The notes: generated from the letters alone by a model not told the origin. 64,000 nt of DNA from Roseateles_B flavus (GCF_039872765.1 NZ_JBDPZC010000007.1:248001-312000), one strand, 5' to 3'. Positions 35,027-45,673 are shown, counted from the stretch's first letter. Numbers and translations: made by a program.

Positions 35027-35127
35027 GGCGGGGGCTGTCGGGCGCTTCGCCGCAGCGGGGCCCTGGCTCGGCCACTCGCGAAGCCCCCTCGGGCACGCGC
35101 TCGCCAGGCCTTTCCTAGAATGGCCTG

Positions 35128-36039
35128 ATGCAGTCTTCAACGCCGCATCCGGCGCCCCCACGACGCGCCTGGATCGGCCTGCTGATGGCCAGCCTTGGCG
35201 CCCTGGGCTTCTCGGGCAAGGCCATCATCGTCAAGCTCGGCTACCGCCACGGTGCCGATGCCATTACCCTGCTGGGCCTGCGCATGCTGTTCGCGCTGCC
35301 CCTGTTCCTGGGCCTGGCCTGGTGGGCCGGGCGGGGCCGGGCGGCACTGACCCGCCGGGACAGGTGGGCCGTCCTCGGCCTGGGCTTCAGCGGCTACTAC
35401 CTCGCCAGCTTCCTCGACTTCGCCGGCCTGGCCTACATCAGCGCCAGCTTCGAGCGCCTCATCCTCTACCTCAACCCCACCCTGGTCCTGCTGCTGGGCT
35501 GGCTGCTGCTGGGCCGCCGCGTGGGCGCCCGCCAGGTGGCAGCGCTGGGCATCAGCTATGCGGGCGTGCTGTGGGTCTTCGCCCAGGAGCTGCAGTGGCA
35601 GGGCGAGCATGTCTGGCTGGGCGCGCTGCTGGTGCTGGGCTCGGCGATCAGCTATGCCCTGTACCTGCTCTACAGCGGCGAGGAGGTGCACCGCCTGGGC
35701 GCCATGCGCCTGACCGGCCTGGCGACCTCGGTGGCCTGCCTGCTGTGCGTGGGCCAGTACCTGCTGCTGCGCGGGCCCGAGGCCATCGCCCAGGTGCCGG
35801 TGGCGGTGCTGCAGCTGTCGGTGCTCAATGCGGTGCTGAGCACCTTCGCGCCGGTGCTGCTGGTGATGCTGGCCATCGAGCGCCTGGGCGCGGCGGTGGC
35901 TGCGCAGACGGGCATGCTGGGCCCCATGGCGACCATCGCCCTGGGCGCCTGGTTGCTGGATGAGCCCTTGACGACGGGCGTGCTGGGCGGGACCGTGCTG
36001 GTGCTGGGCGGCATCCTGCTGCTGAATCGATGGAGGTGA
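35128..36039 (+). CDS. DMT-superfamily (EamA) transporter
   Basis: A 303-residue inner-membrane protein with ten predicted helices in two EamA repeats, the first starting IGLLMASLGALGFSGKAIIVK and the second around LGALLVLGSAISYALYLLY. EamA proteins export amino acids, sugars or other metabolites; the substrate is unknown. The short-chain dehydrogenase gene starts four bases after its stop, so the two are probably one operon. Confidence 0.87.
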   Translation: MQSSTPHPAPPRRAWIGLLMASLGALGFSGKAIIVKLGYRHGADAITLLGLRMLFALPLFLGLAWWAGRGRAALTRRDRWAVLGLGFSGYYLASFLDFAGLAYISASFERLILYLNPTLVLLLGWLLLGRRVGARQVAALGISYAGVLWVFAQELQWQGEHVWLGALLVLGSAISYALYLLYSGEEVHRLGAMRLTGLATSVACLLCVGQYLLLRGPEAIAQVPVAVLQLSVLNAVLSTFAPVLLVMLAIERLGAAVAAQTGMLGPMATIALGAWLLDEPLTTGVLGGTVLVLGGILLLNRWR

Positions 36040-36043
36040 CGGT

Positions 36044-36844
36044 ATGGATCTGGGACTGACGGGCCGCTGGGCCCTGGTGTGTGCCTCGAGCAAGGGCCTG
36101 GGGCGCGGCTGCGCCGAGGCCCTGGCGGCCGAGGGTGTGAACCTGGTGCTCAACGCACGCGGCGCCGAGGCGCTGGAAGCCACCGCAGCGGCGCTGCGGC
36201 AGGCGCATCCGGGGCTGGAGGTCCGCTGCGTGGCGGGCGACATCAGCCAGCCCGGCGTGCAGGCCGCGGCGCTGGCGGCGGCTCCGCAGATCGACATCCT
36301 GGTCAACAACGCCGGCGGCCCGCCGCCCGGCGATTTTCGCGACTGGGAGCGGGAGCACTGGCTGGCCGCGCTGGAGGCCAACATGCTGACGCCCATCGCC
36401 CTGATCAAGGCGGTGGTGGACGGCATGGCGGCCCGCGGCTTCGGCCGGGTGGTCAACATCACCTCGGGGGCGGTCAAGGCGCCCATCGACGTGCTGGGCC
36501 TGTCCAACGGCGCGCGCTCGGGCCTGACCGGCTTCGTGGCGGGGCTGGCCCGCCAGCCCCGCCTGGCAGGCGCCAACGTGACGATCAACAACCTGCTCCC
36601 GGGCGCCTTCGACACCGAGCGCCTGGGCAAGACCATGGCCGCGAGCGCGGAGCGCAGCGGGCAGGCGCTGGAGCAGGCGCTGGAGCAGGTGCGCCAGCAG
36701 CGCGCCCAGGGCATCCCCGCCCGGCGCTTCGGCACGGCGGCGGAGTTCGGCGCGGTCTGCGCCATGCTCTGCAGCGCGCAGGCGGGCTACCTCACCGGAC
36801 AGAACATCCTGCTGGATGGCGGTGCCTACCCGGGCACGTTCTGA
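36044..36844 (+). CDS. SDR-family oxidoreductase lacking the Tyr-x-x-x-Lys pair
   Basis: The 266-residue protein has a Rossmann fold with an SDR nucleotide loop (VCASSKGLGRG, about 14-24), NNAGGPPPGDF and NITSGAVKAP, where the Ser aligns with the catalytic Ser. At the position of the catalytic YxxxK, the sequence is SNGAR (in LGLSNGARSGLTGF): Tyr is replaced by Ser and Lys by Arg. The end LTGQNILLDGGAYPG is normal for 3-oxoacyl-ACP reductase-like SDRs. A subgroup with this change exists; whether it is an active reductase is uncertain. It is downstream of the EamA gene, four bases away. Confidence 0.83.
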   Translation: MDLGLTGRWALVCASSKGLGRGCAEALAAEGVNLVLNARGAEALEATAAALRQAHPGLEVRCVAGDISQPGVQAAALAAAPQIDILVNNAGGPPPGDFRDWEREHWLAALEANMLTPIALIKAVVDGMAARGFGRVVNITSGAVKAPIDVLGLSNGARSGLTGFVAGLARQPRLAGANVTINNLLPGAFDTERLGKTMAASAERSGQALEQALEQVRQQRAQGIPARRFGTAAEFGAVCAMLCSAQAGYLTGQNILLDGGAYPGTF

Positions 36845-36903
36845 GACCAGGCCTGCCTGGGCCCGCGGCGGGCAGTACGTTCTGATACCAACTCGTCCCT
36901 TTG

Positions 36904-36940
36904 TCCCCACGGATTGGGGAGATCGTTACTGCCCGTAACG
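36904..36940. promoter_or_regulatory. Two matched inverted repeats upstream of CsgG-like gene
   Basis: TCCCCA-CGGAT-TGGGGA (36904-36920) and CGTTAC-TGCCC-GTAACG (36924-36940) each have perfect six-base arms around five bases. Their centres are 20 bases apart, close to two helical turns. They could be tandem operators or transcript hairpins. They lie about 105-140 bases before the next gene start. Confidence 0.45.
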
Positions 36941-37044
36941 CCTTCACAATGGCCGCTTCGCGCAAGCCCGGGTGGCTTGGCGACAATGCGCCGCCCCTGA
37001 TCCGTCTGCGACACGGGCACCACTTGTGGAGGTACGGGATTCCC

Positions 37045-38352
37045 ATGAAATCGAAGATCGCCCTGGCCCTGTCGGGCCTCCTGGCAGGCCTGCATCTGGC
37101 GCCTGCCTTTGCCGAAGAAACCAGCTCGCAGGTCGAGAAGTGCAACCAGAAGCTGGGCGTGATGGCCGTGGTGGAGCCGCAGGCCGGCTGGAGCCACCTG
37201 TCGCAGTACGGCCTGGGCTCGCCCTCGGCGCTGCTGCGCATGATGGTCCAGCAGTCGGGCTGCTTCGACGTCGTCGAGCGCGGCGTGGCCATGCAGAACC
37301 TGCAGCAGGAACGTGCGCTGGCCCAGGGCGGTGACCTGCGCCAGGAGTCCAATGTGGGCAAGGGCCAGATGCAGGCGGCCGACTTCGTGATGACGCCCAA
37401 TGTGCAGGTCGGCGCCTCCACCACGGGCGGCATCGGTGGCGCGCTGCTGGGCCGGGTGGGTGGCGTGTTCGGCGCCATCGCCGGCAACCTCAAGTTCCGC
37501 GAGGCTTCGACCAGCCTGCTGATCGCCGACGTGCGCTCCAGCATCCAGGTGGCCGCCGCCGAGGGCAAGGCCACCAAGACGGACTTCGGCATCGGCGGCT
37601 GGGGCTATGGCGGCGCCCTGGTGGGCCTGGGCGGCTACACCAGCACGCCCGAGGGCAAGATGGTGGCGGCCAGCTTCCTGGACAACTACAACACCATCGT
37701 CAGGACCATCCGCGACCAGCCCAACCTGATCCGCACCAGCAGCGCCGCCGGCGACGCCAATGCCGCCGCCTCCACCAAGGCCGAGGCGCCGCAGCCGGCC
37801 GGCCAGACCCTGTGCCCCAAGATCGGCAACGTGAAGGCCTATGCCAACGCGGCCAAGGACGCCAAGGTCGTGGCCTCCATTCCCAAGGGTGAGGAGCTGA
37901 TCGCCTCGGGCGAGGTCAAGAACGGCTTCGTCTACGTGGACGCCGCCAACTTCAGCGGCTGGGTGCAGCGCACGCTGGTCGGTGCCTGCGGCGGCCATGC
38001 CTCGGCCGCTCCCCTGCCGGTCAACAACACGCCGCCCGCGGCGGCGGGCATCTTCGGCAGCTTTGCCGGCTCCTTCGCGGGCCCCGAGCAGGGCACCTTC
38101 AATGTGGTGGTCACGCCCGGTGCCGGTGGCATGGGCGTGGTCAGTGGCGGCGGCGTCTCCAACCAGACCGGGGCCTTCAGCGTGAGCGGCACCGTGGCCG
38201 CCAGCGGCCGCATGAACATGACAGCCTCCGGCTCCGCCGGCTCGGCCGTCTACCAGGGCTTCCTGGACGGCAACACCGGCGCCCTCAGCGGCACCTGGCA
38301 CTACGCCCACCGCTCGACGCCCTCTGGCAGCTTCGGCGGCCAGCGCCAGTAA
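37045..38352 (+). CDS. CsgG/HfaB-like exported protein with SH3 domain
   Basis: ATG 37045 gives a signal peptide (KIALALSGLLAGLHLAPAFA). Residues 30-220 resemble the CsgG/HfaB family of curli/holdfast secretion lipoproteins and penicillin-binding-protein activators: LGVMAVVEP, LLRMMVQQSGCFDVVERG, LQQERALAQGG and ADFVMTPNVQ. The typical lipobox Cys is not evident at the cleavage site. Around 255-315 (CPKIGNVKAYANAAKDAKVV to FSGWVQRTLVG) is a bacterial SH3-like domain. The last 110 residues are Gly/Ser/Ala-rich. A role at the outer membrane or cell envelope is inferred. Two matched inverted repeats lie upstream; a GGAGG lies rather far (about 12 bases) from the ATG. Confidence 0.75.
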   Translation: MKSKIALALSGLLAGLHLAPAFAEETSSQVEKCNQKLGVMAVVEPQAGWSHLSQYGLGSPSALLRMMVQQSGCFDVVERGVAMQNLQQERALAQGGDLRQESNVGKGQMQAADFVMTPNVQVGASTTGGIGGALLGRVGGVFGAIAGNLKFREASTSLLIADVRSSIQVAAAEGKATKTDFGIGGWGYGGALVGLGGYTSTPEGKMVAASFLDNYNTIVRTIRDQPNLIRTSSAAGDANAAASTKAEAPQPAGQTLCPKIGNVKAYANAAKDAKVVASIPKGEELIASGEVKNGFVYVDAANFSGWVQRTLVGACGGHASAAPLPVNNTPPAAAGIFGSFAGSFAGPEQGTFNVVVTPGAGGMGVVSGGGVSNQTGAFSVSGTVAASGRMNMTASGSAGSAVYQGFLDGNTGALSGTWHYAHRSTPSGSFGGQRQ

Positions 38353-38452
38353 GCGGCAATCCCCACTCGACCCTTGCCCGGCGCCCGGCTCAGCGGCGCC
38401 AGATCCACACCGTGCCACACCGTGCCACAGCGCGCGGGCGCCGGAAGTCCCT

Positions 38453-39358
38453 TCAGCGGCGCGCGGACACCACGATGCCCGCAGCAATCAGCACAAAGGC
38501 CGCCCCGTGGAACCACTGGGGCCATTCGCCCAGCAGGGCCGCCGACATCAGCGCCGCGAACACCGGTGTGAGGTTGCCGAAGAAGGCGGCCACGGCGGGG
38601 CCGGCCTGTGTCACCCCCAATCCCCAGCAGCGGTACGCCAGCAGCGAGGGGCCCAGGGCCACGTAGACCAGGGCCAGGGCAAGACCTGACCCCCAGGCCA
38701 CCGGCTGCGTCGAAAGCAGCTGCTCGGCGCCTGCCGACACGCCGGCAAACCCCAGCCCGAAGACCAGCTGCGCCATCAGCAGCATCGCCCAGTCCCAGGG
38801 CGGCCGTTGCGCGCCCTGCATGTGGGCGGGCGGCCGCGCCAGCAGCCAGCTGTAGACGGCCCAGCTGAAGACGGCCAGCAGCATCAGCAGGTCCCCCTCG
38901 ACGAAGTGCACGGCGCGCAGGGTCTGCAGCTGGCCGCGGCTCAGCACGAGGGCCACGCCCAGCAGCGACAGCAGGGCGCCCAGCAGCTGGCGCCGGTCCG
39001 GCCGCACGCCGTGCAGAAGCATGCCCACGCCCAGCATCCACAGCGGCAGGCTGGCCGCGATCAGGGTCACGTTGAGCGGCGTGGAGCTGTGCAGGGCCTG
39101 GTACTGCAGGGCGTTGTAGCAGCCCATGCCCAGGAAGCCGGTCAGGGCGAAGTAGTGCCAGCGCTGACGCAGGGCGGCCCGCTGTGCCCACAGCGGGCGG
39201 GCCAGGGGCAGCAGCACCAGGAAGGCCAGCAGCCAGCGCAGGAAGTTCAGGGTCAGCGGCGGGATGGCCGCGGCGGCCCAGCGGCCCACCACCGCATTGC
39301 CGGCCCACAGCAAGGGCGGCAGGGTCAGCAGCAGGGCGAGTTTCGGACTGAGCTTCAT
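38453..39358 (-). CDS. DMT-superfamily (EamA) transporter
   Basis: A 301-residue membrane protein with ten predicted helices and two EamA repeats; MKLSPKLALLLTLPPLLWAGN starts helix one and EGDLLMLLAVFSWAVYSWLL starts the second repeat. It is distinct from the EamA gene at 35128. The start is the ATG at 39358, which avoids a Cys-rich non-membrane extension. The 14-mer GCAAGACCTGACCC lies inside the gene (38679-38692), read on the coding strand as part of AWGSGLALA within a loop-helix boundary. The next gene, divergent, is the quinone reductase. Confidence 0.85.
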   Translation of the reverse strand: MKLSPKLALLLTLPPLLWAGNAVVGRWAAAAIPPLTLNFLRWLLAFLVLLPLARPLWAQRAALRQRWHYFALTGFLGMGCYNALQYQALHSSTPLNVTLIAASLPLWMLGVGMLLHGVRPDRRQLLGALLSLLGVALVLSRGQLQTLRAVHFVEGDLLMLLAVFSWAVYSWLLARPPAHMQGAQRPPWDWAMLLMAQLVFGLGFAGVSAGAEQLLSTQPVAWGSGLALALVYVALGPSLLAYRCWGLGVTQAGPAVAAFFGNLTPVFAALMSAALLGEWPQWFHGAAFVLIAAGIVVSARR

Positions 39359-39488
39359 GGGCGGGCCATCGCCGACAGGCGGCACAACGGTACAAAGGCT
39401 GGCACGATAGCGGATGCAACTTGTCGTCGCGCTGACAGGCCCGAATGAGCCGGCGCGGCACCCCATTCACAGCCTGCAGGAGAAGTCG

Positions 39489-40475
39489 ATGTCCCAGGAA
39501 CAGGTCGTTCGCATTGCCCAGCCGGGCGCAGCCGAAGTGATGCAGCTGGAGCTCGTGGAGGTGGGGGCGCCCGGCCCCGGCGAGGTCCGGGTCCGCCACG
39601 CCTTCTGCGGCCTCAACTACATCGACATCTACCACCGCAGCGGCGTCTACCCGCTGCCCATGCCCTCGGGCCTGGGCATGGAGGCTTCGGGCATTGTGGA
39701 AGCGGTGGGCGAGGGCGTCAGCCACCTGGCCGAGGGCGACCGCGTGGCCTATGCCAGCCAGCCGGTGGGCGCCTATGCCACGGCCCGCGTGATGCCGGCG
39801 CGCTGCGTGGTCCGGCTGCCGGACGGCATCGGCCTGGACACCGGCGCGGCCATGATGCTCAAGGGCCTTACCGTGCAGTACCTGCTGCGCAAGACCGTGC
39901 CCCAGGGCGGGCTGCAGGCCGGCGACACCGTGCTCTTCCATGCCGCGGCCGGCGGCGTGGGCCTGATTGCCTGCCAGTGGGCCCGCCACCTGGGCCTGAA
40001 GCTCATCGGCACGGCCGGCAGCGACGAGAAGTGCGAGCTCGCCCGCCAGCACGGTGCGGCCCACGTCATCAACTACCGCCGCGAGGACTTCGCGGCCCGC
40101 GTCAAGGAGCACACCGAGGGTCGCGGCGTCAAGGTGGTCTACGACTCCGTGGGCGCCGACACCTGGGCCGGCTCCCTGGCCTGTCTCAGCACCTTCGGCC
40201 TGATGGTCAGCTTCGGCAATGCCTCGGGCGTGGTGCCGCCGGTGAGCCTGGCCAGCCTGTCGGCCAATTCCCTGTACCTGACGCGTCCGGTGCTCTTCGC
40301 CCACCTGGCCACGCGCGAGAGCACGCAGGCCATGGCCGATGAGCTCTTCGACGTGGTGAGCCAGGGGGTGGTGCGCATCCCCATCGGCCAGCGCTATGCC
40401 CTGGCGGAGGTGCAGCAGGCGCACCGCGAGCTGGAGGCCCGCACGACCACCGGCTCCGGTCTGCTGGTGATCTGA
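39489..40475 (+). CDS. NADPH:quinone oxidoreductase (zeta-crystallin type)
   Basis: The 328-residue medium-chain dehydrogenase/reductase has the quinone reductase pattern: a GroES-like N-domain with CGLNYIDIYHRSGVYP and no zinc-binding Cys cluster, LKGLTVQYLLRKT, and the nucleotide-binding loop AAAGGVGLIACQWARH (about 155-170). Such enzymes reduce quinones by one electron using NADPH. It closely matches the E. coli QorA layout and length. GGAG precedes ATG 39489 by about eight bases. It stands alone on the plus strand, convergent with the sensor kinase gene at 40509-42077. Confidence 0.9.
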   Translation: MSQEQVVRIAQPGAAEVMQLELVEVGAPGPGEVRVRHAFCGLNYIDIYHRSGVYPLPMPSGLGMEASGIVEAVGEGVSHLAEGDRVAYASQPVGAYATARVMPARCVVRLPDGIGLDTGAAMMLKGLTVQYLLRKTVPQGGLQAGDTVLFHAAAGGVGLIACQWARHLGLKLIGTAGSDEKCELARQHGAAHVINYRREDFAARVKEHTEGRGVKVVYDSVGADTWAGSLACLSTFGLMVSFGNASGVVPPVSLASLSANSLYLTRPVLFAHLATRESTQAMADELFDVVSQGVVRIPIGQRYALAEVQQAHRELEARTTTGSGLLVI

Positions 40476-40508
40476 GGGAGGCTGCCCTGGAGCAGGCCGC
40501 CCGGCGCC

Positions 40509-42077
<1,569 letters not shown>

Positions 42078-42108
42078 ACAGCCTGCAATTCAAGGCGTTG
42101 CGGGAGGC

Positions 42109-42954
42109 TCAGGACTCTGCTACCGCAGCCCGGTAGGCATGCCAGCTGGCATGCCCCAGCACCGGCCCCACCACCAGCAAGCCGAGGAAGCCCGGCAGCA
42201 GCGCCAGCACCACCAGCCCCACCACCAGCGCGCCCCACCACAGCATCACGCCGGTCTGGGTCAGCACCAGGCGCAGGCTGGTCAGGCCGGCGGTGACGGC
42301 GTCCACCTGCTGGTCCAGCATCATGGGGATCGAGATGACGCTGACGGCGTAGATCAGGCCTGCGAAGAGGGCGCCCACGGTGAGGTAGGTGGCGATGAAG
42401 CCCAGGTTTTCGGGGTCCAGCAGCTTGGTGAGCGAGCCCGCGAAATCGGGCATGCCGTCGAAGCTCACCGCGAAGATCACCAGCGAGGCCCGCCCCCACA
42501 GCATCTCCAGGATCAGCAGCACGCCGCCGAAGATGGCCATCTGGCCCATGTGGCTGTCCCAGGCGGTGAGGGAGTCGCCCAGGTCGGGCTGCTCGCCGCG
42601 TTCCAGGCGCATGGAGACCTGGTACAGGCCCATGCACAGGAAGGGCCCCATCAGCAGGAAGCCCGCGGACAGGGCCAGCGTGTAGGCGGGAGCGTTCTGG
42701 TAGACCTTGAGCAGGCCCCAACCCATCAGCACGAAGCACAGGCCGTAGAAGAGGCCGATGCCAGGGTGGCGGCAGAAGTCCTTCCAGCCCAGGCGCAGCC
42801 AGTGCAGGGGCTGGCTCCACCGCAGCGTGTTGAGCTGCAGGTGGAAGGGCGAGACGGTCGGGCCTTCCGGGGTGGGTGCGGCTTGATCCGGATCAGGCGT
42901 GCGGGCCGGCGGGCGCGAATCGGGCGCCGGCTCCTGCGCCAGGGGGTGGCTCAT
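42109..42954 (-). CDS. DUF2189 membrane protein
   Basis: A 281-residue integral membrane protein of the DUF2189 family, with about six helices after a Pro-rich cytoplasmic N-terminus of some 45 residues. The conserved pieces WLRLGWKDFCRHPGIGLFYG, GPFLCMGLYQVSMRLERG and DSHMGQMAIFGGVL are present. The family is common in proteobacteria, often near respiratory genes, and its function is unknown. A weak FNR-like sequence lies 76 bases upstream. Confidence 0.87.
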   Translation of the reverse strand: MSHPLAQEPAPDSRPPARTPDPDQAAPTPEGPTVSPFHLQLNTLRWSQPLHWLRLGWKDFCRHPGIGLFYGLCFVLMGWGLLKVYQNAPAYTLALSAGFLLMGPFLCMGLYQVSMRLERGEQPDLGDSLTAWDSHMGQMAIFGGVLLILEMLWGRASLVIFAVSFDGMPDFAGSLTKLLDPENLGFIATYLTVGALFAGLIYAVSVISIPMMLDQQVDAVTAGLTSLRLVLTQTGVMLWWGALVVGLVVLALLPGFLGLLVVGPVLGHASWHAYRAAVAES

Positions 42955-43061
42955 GGGGTGTCTCCTTCTGCCGCCAAGGCTAGAGGGAGGCGCGGGGCGC
43001 GTCAGCGGGCCTTACCCTAGGAAGGGCGCCTGACTTGGATCAAGCATCCGTACGGCTTGGT

Positions 43062-43553
43062 TCAGCCGCGCCGCACCCGGCGCAGCTCGTCCAGGATCAG
43101 CAGCGCCGCGCCGATGGAGATGGCGCTGTCGGCCACGTTGAAGGCCGGGAAGGTCCACTGGTTCTGGTAGTGGATGGAGATGAAGTCCACCACGTAGCCG
43201 TGCAGCAGGCGGTCGATGACGTTGCCGATGGCCCCGCCCAGGATCAGCGACAGCGCCGTGGCGAAGAGGGTCTGGTGCCCGTGCTTGCGCAGCAGCCACA
43301 GGATGAAGCCGGTGGCCACGGCGCCCAGGCCCACGAAGAACCAGCGCTGCCAGCCGCCCGCCCAGGCCAGGAAGCTGAAGGCCGCGCCGGTGTTGTGCCA
43401 GCGGACGATGTTGAAGAAGGAGGTCACGGGGCGGCTGTCGCCGAGCTGGAAGCTCCCCAGGATCAGCACCTTGGTGAACTGGTCGGCCAGGATCACCAGC
43501 AGGGCGATCGCCAGCCATTGGATCAGGCGCGGGGAAGCGGAGGAGGAGGCCAT
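43062..43553 (-). CDS. lspA: Lipoprotein signal peptidase
   Basis: A 163-residue aspartic membrane peptidase that removes signal peptides from prolipoproteins after diacylglyceryl transfer. The catalytic dyad is Asp123 (VVDFI) and Asp142 (FNVADSAI), each one residue before the E. coli positions, and NTGAAFSFL and GNVIDRLLHG are conserved. Four membrane helices are evident. In most betaproteobacteria it sits right behind ileS; here ileS is 5.3 kb away with a plus-strand block between them. Confidence 0.97.
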   Translation of the reverse strand: MASSSASPRLIQWLAIALLVILADQFTKVLILGSFQLGDSRPVTSFFNIVRWHNTGAAFSFLAWAGGWQRWFFVGLGAVATGFILWLLRKHGHQTLFATALSLILGGAIGNVIDRLLHGYVVDFISIHYQNQWTFPAFNVADSAISIGAALLILDELRRVRRG

Positions 43554-43631
43554 GGCATGTGCAGTTCAGAAGCAGGGCGCTACTGTAGCCGCTCCGCAAG
43601 GCGGCCTGCGCCGGGCACGCGAACTGCCTGC

Positions 43632-43645
43632 TTGAGGTTTGTCAA
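43632..43645 (+). promoter_or_regulatory. FNR-like box upstream of the DUF1269 gene
   Basis: TTGAGGTTTGTCAA matches TTGAT-N4-ATCAA in eight of ten positions and is an almost perfect inverted repeat. It lies 81 bases before the ATG at 43726. No well-placed -10 was found at the class II distance. Confidence 0.4.
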
Positions 43646-43725
43646 GCCCGAGGGGCCGGACTAGATTGGTCTTGGAAGCCTGCCACCGGCCCGCGGGGCC
43701 GGGGTGTCACGACAAGGAGCTCGCC

Positions 43726-44232
43726 ATGCGCAAGAGGATCTACTGGATGCTGCCCGACCTGGACAGCGCCCGCCGCTGCATGAATGACCTGCTGCTGGCC
43801 CGCATCGCGGCGCCGCAGATCCACTTCATGGCCCGGGAAGGGGCCGAGATGGGCGGCTTGCAGGCCGCCAGCCTGCTGCAGACCTCGGACCTGGTCGAGT
43901 CCGCGGAGACCGGCCTGCTGGTGGGGGCCGGGCTCGGCGCTGCCGCCGGGGTGCTGGCGGCCTACAGCCTGGAATCGGCGGTGCCGGCCGGGCTGGTCGT
44001 GGCTCTGGCGGCCCTGGGTGCCGTGCTGGGGACCTGGTTCTGCAGCATGATCGGCAGCTCCACGCCCAGCCGGCGGCTGCGGCGTTTCGAGGCCGGCATG
44101 GAGGCCGGCCAGTACCTGCTGATGGTGGACGTGCCGCGCGGCCGCGTGGCCGAGATCGAGGCCCTGCTCGCGGCCACGCATCCGGAGGCGAGCTTCCAGG
44201 GGCACGAGCCCAATGTGCCGGTCTTCCCCTGA
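43726..44232 (+). CDS. DUF1269-like membrane protein
   Basis: A 168-residue protein whose start (RKRIYWMLPDLDSARRCMNDLLLARI) and HFMAREG match the DUF1269 group. Two membrane helices lie in the middle (about 65-110: LLVGAGLGAAAGVLAAYSL and GLVVALAALGAVLGTWF), and the soluble C-terminus ends GHEPNVPVFP. The N-terminal 50 residues look like a ferredoxin-like sensory fold. Function is unknown. AGGAGC precedes ATG 43726, and an FNR-like box upstream suggests an anaerobic or stress role. Confidence 0.75.
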   Translation: MRKRIYWMLPDLDSARRCMNDLLLARIAAPQIHFMAREGAEMGGLQAASLLQTSDLVESAETGLLVGAGLGAAAGVLAAYSLESAVPAGLVVALAALGAVLGTWFCSMIGSSTPSRRLRRFEAGMEAGQYLLMVDVPRGRVAEIEALLAATHPEASFQGHEPNVPVFP

Positions 44233-44284
44233 GTCGGGGCTCTGTACCGGCTGAGGGCCGCCGGCCGCGCTACAGTGGCCGGCC

Positions 44285-45673
44285 ATGAAGCTGCGCGGCA
44301 AGATTCTTCTGCTGGCCATCGCGCCCCTGCTGGCCTCGCTCGCCCTCATCGCGGTGGGCGTGCGGCAGCAGGAGGGCGAGCTGGTCGCCCGCGAGCACGC
44401 CACCGTGCAGCGGGCCTACATGGAGGCGCGGCGCGATGAGCTCCGCCATTACGTCGACCTCGCCCTGAGCACGGTGCAGCCGCTCTACGCGCAGGCCCAG
44501 GGCCAGGACGCGCTGACCCGCCGCCACGCCAGCGAGCAGGCCCTGCAGCGCCTCGCCACGCTGGACTACGGGGCCGACGGCTACTTCTTTGTCTACGACC
44601 TCCAGGGCCGGGTGCTGATGCACTCGCGCCAGCCCGAGCTGCTGGGCCAGAACCTGTGGGAGCTGCGCGACGCCCGCGGCCAGCCCACCATTCAGCGTCT
44701 GATTGCCCAGGCCCGGGCGGGCGGCGGCTATGTGGAGTACCTCTGGCGCAAGCCCTCCAGCCAGCAGATGGCACCCAAGCTGGGCTATGTGGTGGCCCTG
44801 CCCGAGTGGAACTGGATGATGGGCACCGGCCTGTACCTGGACGGTATCCAGGCCACGCTGGACCAGCTGGACCGCGAGGCCCAGGGCAATATTGCCCGCA
44901 CGCTGTGGTGGATCGTGGGCATCGCGCTGGCGGGCATCGTGCTGATCAGCGCCAGCGCACTGGCCCTGAACCTCTCCGAGCACCGCCTGGCGGAGCAGAA
45001 GCTGCGCCTGCTGGCACACGAGGTGGTGCGCTCGCAGGAGGAGGAGCGGGCCCACCTGGCGCGTGAGCTGCACGACGGCATTAGCCAGACCCTGGTGTCC
45101 ACCAAGCTGCTGGTGGAGGCCAATCTGCGCGAGCCGCGGCCGGCCCTGCTGCAGCAGGCGGTGGAGCGGCTCAGCAGCAGCCTCCACGAGGTGCGGCGCA
45201 TCTCGCACCGACTGCGCCCGGCCCTGCTGGACACCCTGGGCCTGGACGCCGCCCTCGAGCACCTAGCCCGGGAATGCGAGACCGCCGGCGGCCCGCGCAT
45301 CGACTGCAGCTGCGAGCCCCGACCCCTGCCGACCCTGCCCGAGGTGGCTGTCACCGTGCTCTTCCGCGTGGCCCAGGAGGCGCTGACCAACGCCCTGAAG
45401 CACGCGCAGGCCGGCCAGGTGCTGCTGCAGCTGCAGGCGCCGGCCGGCGGCGATCTGAGCCTCGTGGTGCAGGACGACGGCCAGGGATTCGACCTGCGCG
45501 CGCAGAACCTGCATCCGCAGCAGGGCATCGGCCTGCGCAATATGCGCGAGCGCCTGGCGGCCATCGGCGGGCAGCTGGACATCCAGACACGGCCCGGCCA
45601 CGGCACCTGGATCGAGGCCCGCCTGCCCGCAGAGGCCCTGGCCCGGCTGGCCAGCGACAATGCGGTCTCATGA
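44285..45673 (+). CDS. Cache-domain sensor histidine kinase, NarX/UhpB type
   Basis: The 462-residue kinase has one membrane helix at 7-26, a periplasmic single Cache domain (about 35-195: GADGYFFVYDLQGRVLMHS, MMGTGLYLDGIQATL) and a second helix at about 207-228. A HisKA_3 region follows with phospho-acceptor His263 (ARELHDGISQT), then an ATPase domain with QEALTNALKHA and DDGQGFD. Cache domains bind small carboxylates such as pyruvate or acetate. The partner regulator overlaps by four bases, and cstA follows, so the pair probably senses an extracellular carbon source and controls its uptake, as BtsSR controls the pyruvate transporter BtsT in E. coli, a comparison by context only. Confidence 0.87.
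   Translation: MKLRGKILLLAIAPLLASLALIAVGVRQQEGELVAREHATVQRAYMEARRDELRHYVDLALSTVQPLYAQAQGQDALTRRHASEQALQRLATLDYGADGYFFVYDLQGRVLMHSRQPELLGQNLWELRDARGQPTIQRLIAQARAGGGYVEYLWRKPSSQQMAPKLGYVVALPEWNWMMGTGLYLDGIQATLDQLDREAQGNIARTLWWIVGIALAGIVLISASALALNLSEHRLAEQKLRLLAHEVVRSQEEERAHLARELHDGISQTLVSTKLLVEANLREPRPALLQQAVERLSSSLHEVRRISHRLRPALLDTLGLDAALEHLARECETAGGPRIDCSCEPRPLPTLPEVAVTVLFRVAQEALTNALKHAQAGQVLLQLQAPAGGDLSLVVQDDGQGFDLRAQNLHPQQGIGLRNMRERLAAIGGQLDIQTRPGHGTWIEARLPAEALARLASDNAVS

Noticed and set aside
43030..43043. CTGACTTGGATCAA as an FNR box for the DUF2189 gene
   Set aside because: Only eight of ten positions match, and no -10 sequence lies at a suitable distance on the minus strand. It is kept as a note only.
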